DNA of 64,000 bases from Siphonodentalium dalli (lineage: Eukaryota; Mollusca; Scaphopoda; Gadilida; Siphonodentaliidae): the NCBI GenBank assembly GCA_032622095.1, contig CP136069.1, positions 157,595,043 to 157,659,042 of the forward strand. Reading direction: 5' to 3'. The position numbers and the translations under genes were made by a program. The notes under the pieces are model-generated. The model did no database searches. It worked only from the letters and a program-made list of their open reading frames with translations, and had not been told where the DNA came from. This document shows, piece by piece, positions 12,499-24,800 of this stretch. Each line of letters opens with the position of its first letter. Position 1 is the stretch's first letter.

Positions 12499-15400
12499 GT
12501 GATCATATTAACTAAGGCATACAATTTATCAGATATATTTTGAAGCTCACAGTTCTCAGTTGCCATATTGGACGCCATCTTGAAAACATAGCATTAAGTG
12601 AATTATAGCAGAATTTACCCCTGACACATTCCCACTACCAAAAAAAGCCTTCTTACTAATTTCGTTTTCGAACCTACGCTCCATATGATAATACTACGAA
12701 CCTAGCAAAAAATAATTGTGAATTAGGTAGACAATTATTTTAACAGCTTTTAAGAAAAGATTGTGTAAGTAATTTGATATTAAAATGTCGATGTTCCACA
12801 CAACTCGGTTTAAAACAAAGTAATATTGTGTATGAGATATGTAATAGAGGGATTCTACCCCATGGGACGGCTCTGTGACTATTTTTTCGTTTGTTTAATA
12901 CTTTGATATTGAGAGTTTATATTATATTATAGCATTTGACAACTTTATTTACGAAATACTCCATTGGATATTACAAACAAATATAAATACGTATATGTTG
13001 TACAATGAGATAGCCTACCAAGAACTTATTATATGATACATAATGAACATTTTTGTTGATTGTTTTTAAAACTGTGATAAGAATAAGGAAATATTAACTC
13101 TTTGAAGAAATAAGTAGTATAACTAATCAAAATCAACTTTCTAAATTATGCATGTAATTTTAAGCTCTGTATTTTAGAGTAAAGGTGGCCATTTTGGAAG
13201 CCATTTTGTAGTAGGGATAGCATATGTATTATGCTATAAACGCTAATACATCCAGTTGTACGATATATGATCACAGCAAATGTGTACATTTTATCAAGAT
13301 ATATTTTGAAGCTGACATTTCTGAATAGCCATATTGGACGCCATCATGAAAATATATATTGTTTTTTTTGTGATGACAAATTGTATGATAATTTGGCATA
13401 TACTATACAAACTATAAACCTAAATGATGCATATGAGCCTTTTGTAAAAATGCAATACATATTTAAGCCCTGTATCATGAAGTAAACGATGGCTATTTCG
13501 GCAGCCATCTTTTGTAATGGAGATAGCATAGGAATTACGCTATAAACGCTAATACATCCAGTTGTACGATATATGATCACAGCAAATGTGTACATTTTAT
13601 CAAGATATATTTTGAAGCTGACATTTCTGAATAGCCATATTGGACGCCATCTTGAAAATATATATTGTTTTTTTGTTTTGTGATGACAAATTGTATGACA
13701 ATTTGGCATATACTATACAAACTATAAACCTAAATGATGCATATGAGCCTTTTGTAAAAATGCAATACATTTTTAAGCCCTGTATCTTGAAGTAAACGAT
13801 GGCCATTTCGGCAGCCATCTTTTGTAATGGAGATAGCATAGGAATTACGCTATAAACACTAATACATCCATTTGTGTGATATACGATCACAGCAAATGTG
13901 TACATTTTATCAGGATATATTTTGAAGCTCATATTTCTGAATAGCCATATTGGATGCCATCTTGAAAAAATATGTTTTGTATGATAATTTGGGGTATAAT
14001 TTATATATTAGAAACATTGAATACATATGATGTTGTATATTGAAATAGCCCTGCCAACAGATTTAGAGCATATATTCATATTTTTCCAGTGATAAGATGT
14101 ATGATTTAACTATCCAAATTATAATGTGCGTTCAAATATGTTAGTAGGTAGATTTCCGTGACGATTTAAAAATGTGCAGATAATGAACGGGAACATGCAT
14201 ATAAAACACACATTAACATAGTCTAACGACATCGAGCAATTTCAGATGCAATGGTGTAACTAACAGAATTAGCTTAATATTATTGTTTGATTGATTCTGC
14301 GAGATAATTTCATACAATTTATAGGTATAGCATTGAAAGTACATATTGGTCGTGTGCACATACGCAGTTTATATTTGCTTTCATCGTATAAATCTGTACG
14401 ATGAATGCGCGATAAATAATTATTCTGAATTTTCAAATCTCAATAGGGCGCCGACTAATGAGTTTTATGCGTGTGTGCAGATGCCAACACGGGCGTTATG
14501 TTGTATACAAAGGTAAATTAATCAGATATATAATGGCCATTCACTGCTTGTTGAAACTTAACGCTTGACACTTCACCCTGCATCAATTGTAAGTTTAAAA
14601 ACGAACGACCGGGAATTGTTTCTGTCCGAGCATGTTTACATCTGATGCTAAATTGCGTACGGATTCATCAGCATTTGTTTTTCCAAATCGTGTTGCCATT
14701 ATGATTAAGGGAGAATTATTTGCTGTAATCAGGTAAGTATTATCTTTATTTATTAAACTATACGAGTTGGTATGTAAACAGAACTGTTACAGTATTTTTT
14801 TTTTTCAAAAATAAAACAATTTATGAATTGGAATGTTAATTTGTAGAAATTAGAGCGCATTTGCTAGATAAATGTAAATATACTGTTATGATATGCTTAG
14901 CCACAACGTGTAGACAAATAAGATTTTACATAAAAAAAACAATTGTAAAACTATGATTATTGTTTTTATTTGCATGTTTAAAGATAACTTTCCGTAGAAT
15001 CTGAATTGCAACAATGTTAATTTGGATACTGTAATATACTATCTAAAAATTTGTGTGTAATAGTGTAACAGTATCCGTTTTTGATAATTAAGAGTTGCAT
15101 ACAAGCATATAATACACGCTCTTTAACGATAATTTTTCAACCATATTTAAGTTAAATTATTAGCGCCCTTTTAAGAATTATGATGTGAAGAAGACCTATT
15201 TATTAACAATTCTGAGGTAAAATTATTACAATTTTTGTTTTGCTGTGATATTGAAACACTTTTGGTATTGAAATTATAAAATGAAATCTTAGTGCCCTTT
15301 TAAGACATCTTGTTTATAAATAGTGTGAGATAGATAAAATAATAAAATAAATCTTAGTGCCATTCTAAGACATCTGGGATGAACAAAGTATACTGTATCC

Positions 15401-18400
15401 GAATATTATGAGCGATTGAAAGAGTTGCATACAAACAGATAATAAACGCTCTTTAACGATAAATTTTCAACCATATTTAAGTTAAATTATTAGCGCCCTT
15501 TTAAGAATTAAGATGCGAAGAAGACTTATTTATTAACAATTCTGAGGTAAAATTATTACAATTTTTTTGGCTGTGATGTTCAAACACTTTTGGTATTGAA
15601 ATTATAAAATGAAATCTTAGTGCCCCTTTAAGACATCTTGTTTATAAATAGTGTGAGATATATAAAATAATAAAATAAAACTTATTGCCATTTTAAGACA
15701 TCTGGTTTGAACAAAGTATACTGTATCCAAATATTACGAGGGATTGAAAGAGTTGCATACAAGCAGATAATAAACGCTCTTTAACGATAAATTTTCAACC
15801 ATATTTGAGTTAAATTATTAGCGCCCTTTTAAGAATTAAGATGTGAAGAAGACTTATTTATTAACAATTCTGAGGTAAAATTATTCCAATTTTTTTTTTT
15901 GCTGTGATATTGAAACACTTTTGGTATTGAAATTATAAAATGAAATCTTAGTGCCCTTTTAAGACATCTTGTTTATAAATAGTGTGAGATATATAAAATA
16001 ATAAAATAAATCTTAGTGCCATTTTAAGACATCTGGTTTAAACAAAGTATACTGTGTGCAAATAAGAAAATAAATCTTAGTGTCACTTTAAGACAACTGC
16101 TTCAAACTTCCTCAATATGTTTTGCTCCAATAAATATACAAACTTGAGTGTAATTTATCGTTTTAAATTACACAGAACATAGGTTGAATAAGATATGAAT
16201 TAATTAAAAGTTAACTGAAATCATAATTTAACTAAACTCACCAAGCGTTTTAAATCCGTGACTTTATAGGGCATTTAACTCGCTTATATATTATAATTGG
16301 AATGTTTGGAATGTTTACCGTAAGGTAAGTTGATCTTCAAATAAGCGACTTGACAGGTGTATTTTAAATTACTGGTTTTGTAAGGACGGGTCGTTAACGA
16401 ATGCGTTCTTGAAATATGATCCAAGCTAGGTAGCCTAGTTGAATAAATTAGTCGCCTTGTACAGATATATGTCGACATGAATTATATTATTCATGTCGTC
16501 GGATAAAATGGGAGGGTACATTATGATAGGCATACAAGGACATTTAACAAGATAGCTCGACTTCACTTTTTGTGACTATAGATAGATTGAGTAAATTAAT
16601 GTGTTACTGTATATAACTAGAGCTCGACATGAATTCTCGACGAATGATATTAGATTATTCGACTTGGGTCGTATGACATCATTTTGTTGAGAGTAAAGAT
16701 AGAATGAATGTTTTTTTTATATAAACAGATACATTCGGATAGGTAAAATTGAGACAGTATTATACTTCGATGGATTATCTGTTCTTTGATGAGTAAGTAA
16801 GTCTTGTTATGTTAAACAGAGTCGGACATGAATTCTCGACGAAGACCTCATCATGTTTTGTGATATATGTTGGTAGATTATTCGACTTAAAGAAAGATTC
16901 CTCGAATGACATCATTTGCTTGGGACTAAAGATAGAATGTTTTTTCCTTATATAAACAGATACATTCGCATAGGTAAAAATTGAGAGAGAATTGTACTTC
17001 GATGGATCTGTTCTTTAGTAGGCAAGTAAGTCTTGTTATGTTAAAACAAAACATTTATTTAACTTTGGTTGTGCGACTTTTGATGTTTAAAAAGATTTGG
17101 AATATCAGTTGTTTGCGTTAACAGTCAACAATGTTTCAAAAAATTGTTTTGCAAATAAATGGATTAAAGTTTTATTTAATTTTCATATTTTTTTTTACAT
17201 ATAAAGTTTGTGCTTGAATTTTTTTGACTATGATTATAATATTTTTACATTTTTTTATTAAAGACAAAACATTTATTGTGTTTTACGATTATTGTGGCAA
17301 TGAAAAAGGACTTTTGATACTTGCGAGCGAAACAGATAAAGATTTTTTGTTGTTGTTAAATTGTTTCCGTTAACATTGAAATTGATTTTTTTTAAATTTG
17401 GCTTTCAATTGAGATATTTGATTAAGGATTTTCATTGATTTTGAAGCATTATAACATATAACTTCAATTTTGTTGACGAAAAAGTAAATTAAATTGTGTT
17501 TTAATTGCTTTATCGTGCTTATACATTTAATATTTCATTAAAAGGGGGATATTTTTTTTATTTTTTTGAAATATTGAATTTGTGTTGGAATTGAAATACG
17601 TTGTCTTGATATAAACCGAAATTAGTTGCTAATTGTTCCAGTTTTCTTTCCTAAAATATTATAGATTATGAATTAACGTTGGTGTGATATAAATAACTAA
17701 TTATTCACAATTTAACATGCTTGATACACATATTTTATATATTCCAGCATAAGTTGATTGATTTCAATATATTCCCATCATTCATTTTCATTAAAGGAAC
17801 CGATAATGGTTATACATTTCGATTTCTATCACTATGAAATGGTGTTTTTGAAATGTGTTGCCTATTAATCTACAGAAGAACGTTCCTAAAAAAAAGTTCA
17901 ATGTGTTTAGACCTGTGGTTTTTACATGCATAGGTTTATTCGCTAACGAATATATCATTGTATCATTCATTAACATATATCAATCGTTTAAGATCTATAA
18001 TGAACTTAATAAAACACATGTTACAATTCACAGGGGAGCTAACTCTGTTCTTTATATACCAATTAATATTTGTAGATTTAGTTTACAACTCTGATATTTT
18101 TGATTAACCTAGAAATAGTTTGCCTGAGTATAACCCATAGCCTAGAAGAAGTATTTTAACACCAACCTAGAAATAGTTAGTCTGACTTTAAATATTGATA
18201 CATTTTTGCCAGAAGTTATTTCGACGGGGATCATTTAAGACTAGACTGTAGAAAAGATTGATTTGATTATGTTTTTTTTTTATATCTGTTTGTATACTAT
18301 TTATGCTTGTATTATCTATATTCATTAAAGGAACTAAGTGTCGGGTTCCACATTTCGATTTCTACGAGACTATGTAATATCGAGTTTTATGAGATTGAAT

Positions 18401-19194
18401 CGTGTTTCCTACAAATCTATAATAATACAGAAGAAAAGTTCCGCCGCTAACAAATTTTCCCTGTGGTTTTTTACATGCACGGGGTTATTCACTAGGGAAT
18501 AATTCATATCATTTAACATCATCTCAGGATAACAGTATTATTTCACTAACCTATCATAACTAACCTACTAACTATATGGCTAGAAATAGTTACATATCAC
18601 TACATGTATTTAATCGGGCGTACTAAAATATTCAAATAGTTACTAGTTAGTCTGACTATAACATCTGCCTAGAAATATTTTGCCTGACTATACCATTTGA
18701 ATTAAACATACATCATTACCTAACATAAAATAGGTCGTATTGTAGCTTGGCTGTGCCTTTAAAGTAGTTACTATTTAGTATGACTATAAGATATGCCTTG
18801 TAAAACAGCTCATTTTTGATACACCTATATAAATTAGTCGTTATTGTAACGTTTACATTCGTTAAATACTATTTACGAAATCCCGTGGGGGTGGGGATTA
18901 TCAGACGACGACTACACCTATATAAATTAGTCGGTATTGTATCGTTTAACATTCGATAAGTAGTATTTATGAAATCCCGTGGGGGTGGGGATTAACAGAC
19001 GACGACTACACCTATATAAATTAGTCGGTATTGTATCGTTTAACATTCGATAAGTAGTATTTATGAAATCCCGTGGGGGTGGGGATTCTCGACGACCACA
19101 CCCTAAGGCAATTAGTCGATAATGTAACGTTGAACACTTTCCTTGTCCCCCTCACTTATATATTACAGAGATAATGCCTTCTCTTAATACTACT
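12499..19194. repeat. Right arm of the foldback element
   Basis: Inverted copy of 5500-12147. It is about 50 bp longer because of one block at roughly 18435-18490 (TAACAAATTTTCCCTGTGG through TTCACTAGGG) that is missing from the left arm at about 6197. Other differences are scattered substitutions and 1-2-bp changes in homopolymers. Mirror subrepeat arrays lie at about 13170-13970, 15100-16110 and 18830-19100. Confidence 0.92.
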
Positions 19195-19200
19195 GCAGCA
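19195..19200. repeat. 6-bp target site duplication (right copy), GCAGCA
   Basis: Direct repeat of 5494-5499, immediately outside the right terminus CTTAATACTACT. Confidence 0.9.
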
Positions 19201-20421
19201 CCAATCGGATACATTGGCTAATTCATTGTTGACATAACTGTATACTAGTTCACCATCTTTACCGCTTGTGAACAGTGTGGTATCGTCGGCATACGATAAA
19301 ATGTCCATTGTTGTGGAATTTACCATGTCGTTCACGTATATTAAAAAAATTATCGGCCCTAAATTTGAGCCTTGGGGGACCCCACAGGATGTATTCATTA
19401 GGCTAGAGGTACTCCCACTATATTCAACGTATTGCCTCCTATCATTCAGATAACTATGGAACCATGACATCGCTACACCCCTGATGCCATAGTGGTCAAG
19501 TTTCGATATTAATATGTTGTTGTCGATCGTATCGAATGCTTTTGATAAATCGATAAATACGGCTAAGGTGGAATCTCGTGTCGGTATATCGTTATTTTTA
19601 ACGAGATGATCTAGAAGGTGCATAATCGGATGAAATGTTGAGTGATTTGGTCTAAATCCATATTGGTGTTTATTTAAGATTTCGTGTTCGTTTAGAAAAT
19701 CTACTAGTCGTTTTTGCATTATTTTTTCAAGCAGTTTAGAGAAAGATGGTAGGATACTAATTGGACGATAGTTTGTTATTTCCTTAGAGTTATTTATTTT
19801 AGGAATGGGGATTACTTTGGAAATTTTCATTTTCATTGGGAATATTCCCTGTTCAAACGATAAATTAAATATATGTTTAAGTGGTGGGGCTATTATGAAG
19901 ATACTCTCTTTCATAAGCGCGGTCGATATTCCGTTGTAATCTTTGCTCATTTTTCCTTTCATAGTATAACAAGTCAATACTATTTCCTGTATCGATGTAG
20001 GTTCAATTTCGAATTCTTTTGTTCGCCTATTTCGAAGGTAATCAGTGAAATTTGCACCATTTTCTGTGTGTATTGAGTCGCTGGTGTTTCGTCCGATTGT
20101 TGAAAAGTAGTCATTGAATTTTTCGGCTATTATGTTTGGGTCAGATAGCTCTGTGTCGTTATCTTTAAAACTCTGAGGGTAGTTACATGATTTTTGAGTT
20201 TTATTGATGGCGTTTTTAAGAATTTTCCATGTGTTTTTAATATCATTTTTATTTTTTTCTAGACTATCGCAATAGTAGTTATTCTTACATTTCCTTATTA
20301 TTTTATTATATAGTTGACGATAATTTAAATATGCCATTTTATTTCTTTCTGACGGTACCTTCAGTTTATTAGTGTATAACTCGTGCTTAGTAATGGATGA
20401 TATGATTAGTCCTCGTGTCAT
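19195..20421 (-). pseudogene. LINE reverse transcriptase, N-terminal and catalytic part (truncated by the foldback insertion)
   Basis: Counted from the ATG at 20421, NYRPIS is at residues 217-222, the first catalytic aspartate is in FIDLSKAFD near 291, GVPQGS is at 347-352, and the YADD catalytic box is at 377-380. These are the classic fingers/palm motifs of a non-LTR retrotransposon polymerase, which copies its own RNA into nicked target DNA. LINE coding ends at the cysteine codons around residue 409. The last dozen residues of the open frame and its stop (19156) come from the inserted element. Upstream, the endonuclease lies in a different frame because of a frameshift near 20440. The remaining 3' part is at 4711-5499. 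Confidence 0.93.
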
Positions 20422-20615
20422 CCATGTTCGCGCTTTATATACATTTTGGGTACATTTCGTGATATTAGTGGAAAAGCTAGATCATGCGCGTTCATATATA
20501 TGTCTAAAAACAATTCATATGCCTTATTGGGGGAGTTACAGCTGAGAACTGAGTCGAATTTACATGATTTTAACAAGTTTTTGAAGATATTTACATTATT
20601 TGGGCTGTAGTTCCT

Positions 20616-21524
20616 TCACGTGACTTTTTTATGTGAAGGGTTTAAGGGTTTGTGTTTGTTTGATTCGGAGAGGAATATGCCGAAATGATCTGAGATGTCG
20701 CAGGTGATTATCCCTGTTTGGTGACCGTCTTGTAATTTGTTGGTATATATGTGATCTATTAGGGTAGCACAGTGTTCAGTCATTCTTGTAGGTTTAGTTA
20801 TCATGGGCACGAATCCTCTACTGAAGACATTGTTTATGAAATCGTTAGTTTTTTGATGCGTGTCGAAGTTTAATAGGTCGATGTTGAGGTCTCCTATTAT
20901 GTAAGATTTGGCATTGTTCAATTGTTCTAATATATTATCGAATTTCAACATAAATTTGTCCAAGTCGGCCTTTGGCGCGGTGTTGGGTCTATAAATACAT
21001 CCTATTATATAGTTATCGGTCGCCCCTCGGTTTATTTCTATAAATAATGTTTCTATTACGTGTGGTATAAATATTGTCAAATCTGGTCTGGGTTTATATT
21101 GGAGATTCTCCTTTATATAGATACCAATACCACCTCTACCATCGTCGCCGTCAGGTCGAGATTTGAATTCTAAGGGGTGATATCCTGCAAGTGAAAAATC
21201 GGAGGGACTATGCACTTTGAATATTTCTGTTAGGGCGATAACATCAAACAAATTTTCTTCTGTTTGCAAATCACAAAGTAGGTTTTTCAGATCTCCATAA
21301 TTTGCGTTAAGGCTTCTGCAATTCAGGCCAAAGATAGAGAATTTTATATTATTAGAGAGCACTTTTTTACCCTGTGTAGGCGAGAAATATTGACATGTAT
21401 TTTGGTTCCATAATTGGATGCTGTCTGGATCGAATTCATCTACTTTTATTTGAGACCATTTTGCAGAGAAATCGTGCGCATGTGTATCCCCAACCTCACT
21501 CAAGGTTATGCTATTTGCAGACAT
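20616..21524 (-). pseudogene. LINE APE-type endonuclease domain
   Basis: This is the N-terminal part of the LINE ORF2, which nicks the genomic target. In order: FGLNCRSL (metal-binding Asn about residue 68), ALTEIF (catalytic Glu about 100), GGIGIYI (131-137), IYRPNTAP (177-184), GDLN (211-214), LIDHIY (255-260) and SDHFGIF (278-284). All key endonuclease residues are present. The frame ends at TGA (20616-20618), and the same frame stays open beyond it to about 20440, where a frameshift leads into the reverse transcriptase; the TGA is therefore a nonsense mutation and not the natural end. It begins at an ATG, with a poorly conserved leader of about 60 residues. Confidence 0.9.
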
Positions 21525-21540
21525 AGTTGAACATTTTTAC

Positions 21541-23689
21541 ATTGTTGTAATGTGCGCCCTTGGGTGTCGTCATATGATTATGTCGTGGTGCGGAAGATCT
21601 GTACTTGTGCGTGGAAACTAATACGAATATCATTTTACTATTATAAATTCAAATTTTGGTGGGATTATATCAATAAATAGTTTATCCGTGAAATGATGAT
21701 GAAAGTGTAAGTATAGCATACACGGTGTCAATATATTATCAATTATAGATAATATAGCTGAAACAAGTATTAACAACATACATATAGAAACCACAGATTC
21801 GTGCATTAAAATGTATAGGTGTATAACACACGCAAATAAACACAGCGGCATATGCATACGGTATTTATACATGATAATCAAGACACACGAAACGAATATC
21901 TGCATTTTCACCCCATCCACAACATGTATAAACGGAGTCATATTCACCGTAGTGAGAACAGACAGCGGAGAAGGGTGCATAAAGGTAGCCTCCGTCATGA
22001 GCGGTAAGTCAAATTTAGCCGTTTAGAAAAAAAAAGAGTCTCACTTTAACCCATGTGTTAAATTGAGTGTTAGTATTACCAAGCAGGTGTCATCAAAACA
22101 AGTCACATCACTGATATATAAAATTGGTTCAAACTTTGTTGTGGAATAAATTGATAATATTGTCAAATATTCGACATGAGGTACAGACTATAGTTCTGGC
22201 GCTTACTGTAGACATCGTTCTTAAATATTATGCTTGACACGGTTTCGTCATTTGGCGCACGATTTTATCGTGCATCCCAAAAGCAGTGAAGTGTTACAGA
22301 CCTGTTGCGCCGGTCGACTGTCGCGATAACTTGCTGTTTAGCATCTTGGAATATATAATTCGCTGGGTAATAATGTTCGATGATTTGTATACATGTTGAG
22401 GGTGGAATGACTATGTGGATGTCCGAATATTTAAAGTAATAATGATAATCTCGAAATTCAGTGTGCACAGACTGACTTCTGGATATTTGATTCATGCGGG
22501 ATAGTAAGTAGACTTTTTGTGTGAATTAATTGTGGTTAATTATTAATTGGGTTTATTGTGTCACATTTCCTGGACACAAAGTCCCCAAAACAAGGTTCTA
22601 GTCGAGTCCACAAATCGGCATCCCTATACAGCTCTCTATATAGGGATACCGATCCATAAGCCCGACCAAAACCCCACTCATGGGACCCTATGTCCAGCAA
22701 CTGCGATTGAGAGTATTGAGATTAAGGATGTACTATGTAGATCATGCCATGATTCTCCAGTCTAGCCATGGTAGAGATTTTGAACTATATATACAAACAA
22801 TGTGGAGTGGTGTATCATGATTTCCAACTTAAGCAATAACGAGTTTAGTTAATTTAAGTGTGGGCACTGGTATCGCAAAAACACGGTAGTATACAGTGAT
22901 AGGTTGAAAGGAACCAATGGTTTAACAAACTATAAGTTATTCACATGTATTTATGCCATGAATTTCCCTTCTGGACTACATCTGTAAACTATGTGACTAG
23001 TTTCGCATGGCATGAGCAGCATGAGGTATTTGAATTGTACTATGTGGCTTGTTACAAATGCATTTGCTGTGTGACTACTTCATATGGGTCCTATAACTTT
23101 GGATATAGCATTTTCATATACATGTATATAGCTCAGTGGTAATTGATTGGTTCAACACATTCCATTTGAACTCTATAATTCTCTGTTCATGGTGGTGAAT
23201 ATAGGTCAATAACATACCGGTAACTCTCCTTGAGTAATTTTAGGACCCTTAGATATGATCTATTTATTTTTTACCACACTTCCATATCAATTGGGATATT
23301 TAACTTTGTTATGATGACATAATTTTTAACGAAAGATGAAAATTTGTTTAATTATTTCTTTGTATATTTATTTCTTTTTTTTGAGAATATTCAATAAAAA
23401 TTGTTGTAAATATTCAATAGATAGCAACATTTCATGTCCAAGTTTGAAATATTTCTTCCATAGTGGCATTGTGACAGAATTCATAATTAAGACTTGTTTC
23501 AAAATAAATTTTGTTTTGTGTTTCAATCACAAGTGCTGTAGCACTCTATAAATAGTAATGTTTCCTGTCCAAGTTTGTTTGTTTTTTTTTGTATTTTATT
23601 TTTGGACATAATTTATAAGAACTCCCTCATGACCCCCGTGGCCAGCCAAAAAAAAAACTGCTAATTATTTTCCTTTGCTTCTATTCAAA
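21541..23689. other. Unassigned DNA, no supported gene
   Basis: Open frames of 122 (21630-21998 minus), 76 (22265-22495 minus), 72 and 65 codons occur, but none has a recognisable domain or conserved partner in the window. One imperfect hairpin is visible: ATCGGCATCCCTATA (22614-22628) pairs with TATAGGGATACCGAT (22639-22653) with one mismatch. The first 100-200 bp may still be 5' untranslated sequence of the LINE. Confidence 0.4.
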
Positions 23690-24060
23690 ATTATGAACTT
23701 AAATTATCATCAGTTGGAAATTTTCCAACCTTCGTGGGGGTGTCAGGTTGGAAATTGTCAGCACTTGGAAAGCTTGAGGCCAGTCTAATGCTATATAGGT
23801 TTTTGCGGTTTTCATGTTCAAAGTTTTCTCCCGCTGTGCTAAACTATGATCGGATTTTCAGGTTCAGATCTCTGATTTTTCTTCTACTGGCACAACCATG
23901 GTCCGCCCAGTGCATGATCGCAAGTCTACTGATCCATTCAGAATAGGCTATTATCCAGGCATGCGAAGGAACAGCCAAGGGGGTGCAAATTGAATTACGC
24001 AAATTTATTAGCCCCCCCCCCAACCGAGACCCTATAGCCGTACGTCCCTGCCCGCCATGG
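23690..24060. repeat. Dispersed repeat, copy related to 33000-34030
   Basis: Shares, in order, CATCAGTTGGAAATTTTCCA, GTCAGGTTGGAAATT, CACTTGGAAAGCTTGAGGCC, GGGGGTGCAAAT and CAACCGAGACCCT with the 33-34 kb region. A short preceding stretch (from about 23620, CCCGTGGCCAGCCAAAA) also matches. Noncoding. Confidence 0.75.
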
Positions 24061-24479
24061 TTATTTTACCACGTGGTTTTAGATAGACATACTGACGCAA
24101 TATATAGTGATATAGCGCGTTGACCTCAACTTGCTATTAAATTGTTAAAACGGTACAACGTTTTCGTATAAAAATAAACTGGACCTGATTTCTCTCAGAC
24201 AAGTTCAAAGCAAAATACCACCTAAAGAATCATGTCCGACCTAAAATATGTATCAAATACCTACGAAATAGCGATATAAAACCAATAATTTCCACTCCTC
24301 AGAATAGTAACATTAATTTCGCCGCTTGGAAGTCAAAAGCCACATTTTCTCACTAAATTTTACGTTTTAGAATTGATATAAAACTTCCTATTATAGCCGT
24401 TTTGACGAAAACCCTTATGAACGCTTTATGCCATTTTAAGAAATCATTTAGATTCGTCTTGAATTAAATGCGAGGTTTG

Positions 24480-24570
24480 TTTCAACAGACGAATTATGAA
24501 TTAAACTCGAGTCTAATTCTAATTGAATTAGATTCGTCGGTAGTGCGACGTTTGTCCCAAGGGTAACAAA
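24480..24570. repeat. Fragment of the 3441-3755 hairpin repeat
   Basis: AATTGAATTAGATTCGTCGG, TAGTGCGACGTTTGT and CCAAGGGTAAC match the inverted form of the repeat at 3440-3520. GCGAGGTTTGTTTCAA shares its other half. Confidence 0.7.
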
Positions 24571-24639
24571 TTTATATATTGTGGATGCACATGTCACGTT
24601 AATAAAAGATTCTCTCTCTCTCCATTATGAAAGCTTGCG

Positions 24640-24800
24640 ATGGCATGATTCGCGTGGCACGAACATAAGTATCCAAATGGGCTTAGAAACTCAGTGATGA
24701 AATAGTTACACAACAATAAGCAAAGATGAGCATGTTCGATAATTAACCACGAGACAAATTGTAAGGCTGTTACTCATTCTATTCATTTTGACCCATATAC
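24640..24800 (+). repeat. Dispersed repeat with an inverted copy at 62870-63060
   Basis: GGCTTAGAAACTCA, ATAGTTACACA, CATGTTCGATAA and CCACGAGACAAATTGTAAGG appear in the same order on the reverse strand of 62870-63060. This is moderately diverged and not assigned to a family. Confidence 0.65.

Larger units (their letters stand above)
5500..19194. mobile_element. Giant foldback (palindromic) non-autonomous DNA element, 13,695 bp
   Basis: The element consists of two near-identical inverted arms (5500-12147 and 12499-19194) around a 351-bp loop. The ends are exact inverted repeats: 5' AGTAGTATTAAGAGAAGGCA and its complement at the right end. A 6-bp direct duplication, GCAGCA, flanks it, and the interrupted LINE reading frame is restored when the element and one GCAGCA are removed, so both termini are fixed to the base. 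Three tandem-repeat families occur inside each arm as mirror images. No transposase, integrase, polymerase or capsid-like protein is visible; the longest open frames are 110-121 codons inside a tandem repeat. Foldback elements (Drosophila FB, Galileo, sea urchin TU) share long arms with subrepeats. AG...CT ends with a 6-bp duplication are instead reported for Polinton/Maverick elements. Which family mobilised it is not settled. Confidence 0.9.
3950..21540 (-). mobile_element. Degraded APE-type LINE (CR1/L2/Jockey-group), split by a 13.7-kb insertion
   Basis: Read on the minus strand, the parts come in LINE order: endonuclease (21524-20616), first part of the reverse transcriptase (20421 to about 19195), then, beyond the insertion at 5500-19194, the rest of the reverse transcriptase and C-terminal domain (5499-4711), a 3' untranslated region and a short tandem tail at 3950. 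Removing the insertion and one copy of its 6-bp target duplication makes the two reverse transcriptase parts meet in the same frame at a run of cysteine codons. The uninterrupted element would be close to 3.9 kb. The 5' end is not sharply defined. The element is dead: an in-frame stop at 20616, a frameshift near 20440, and the large insertion. Confidence 0.85.

Noticed and set aside
10714-13932. Open frames of 110-121 codons as genes
   Set aside because: They lie inside tandem subrepeats with periods divisible by three, are present as mirror copies, use AT-driven codons and have no recognisable domain.
5500-19194. The palindrome as an assembly artefact (a reversed chimeric join)
   Set aside because: An artefact would not create a 6-bp direct duplication at both ends, restore the LINE frame when removed, leave a unique 351-bp loop, or have a ~50-bp difference between arms. 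Long-read confirmation is still desirable.
23104-23170. tRNA-like stretch (ATAGCTCAGTGGTAATTG)
   Set aside because: The A box is plausible, but no proper B box or cloverleaf follows.
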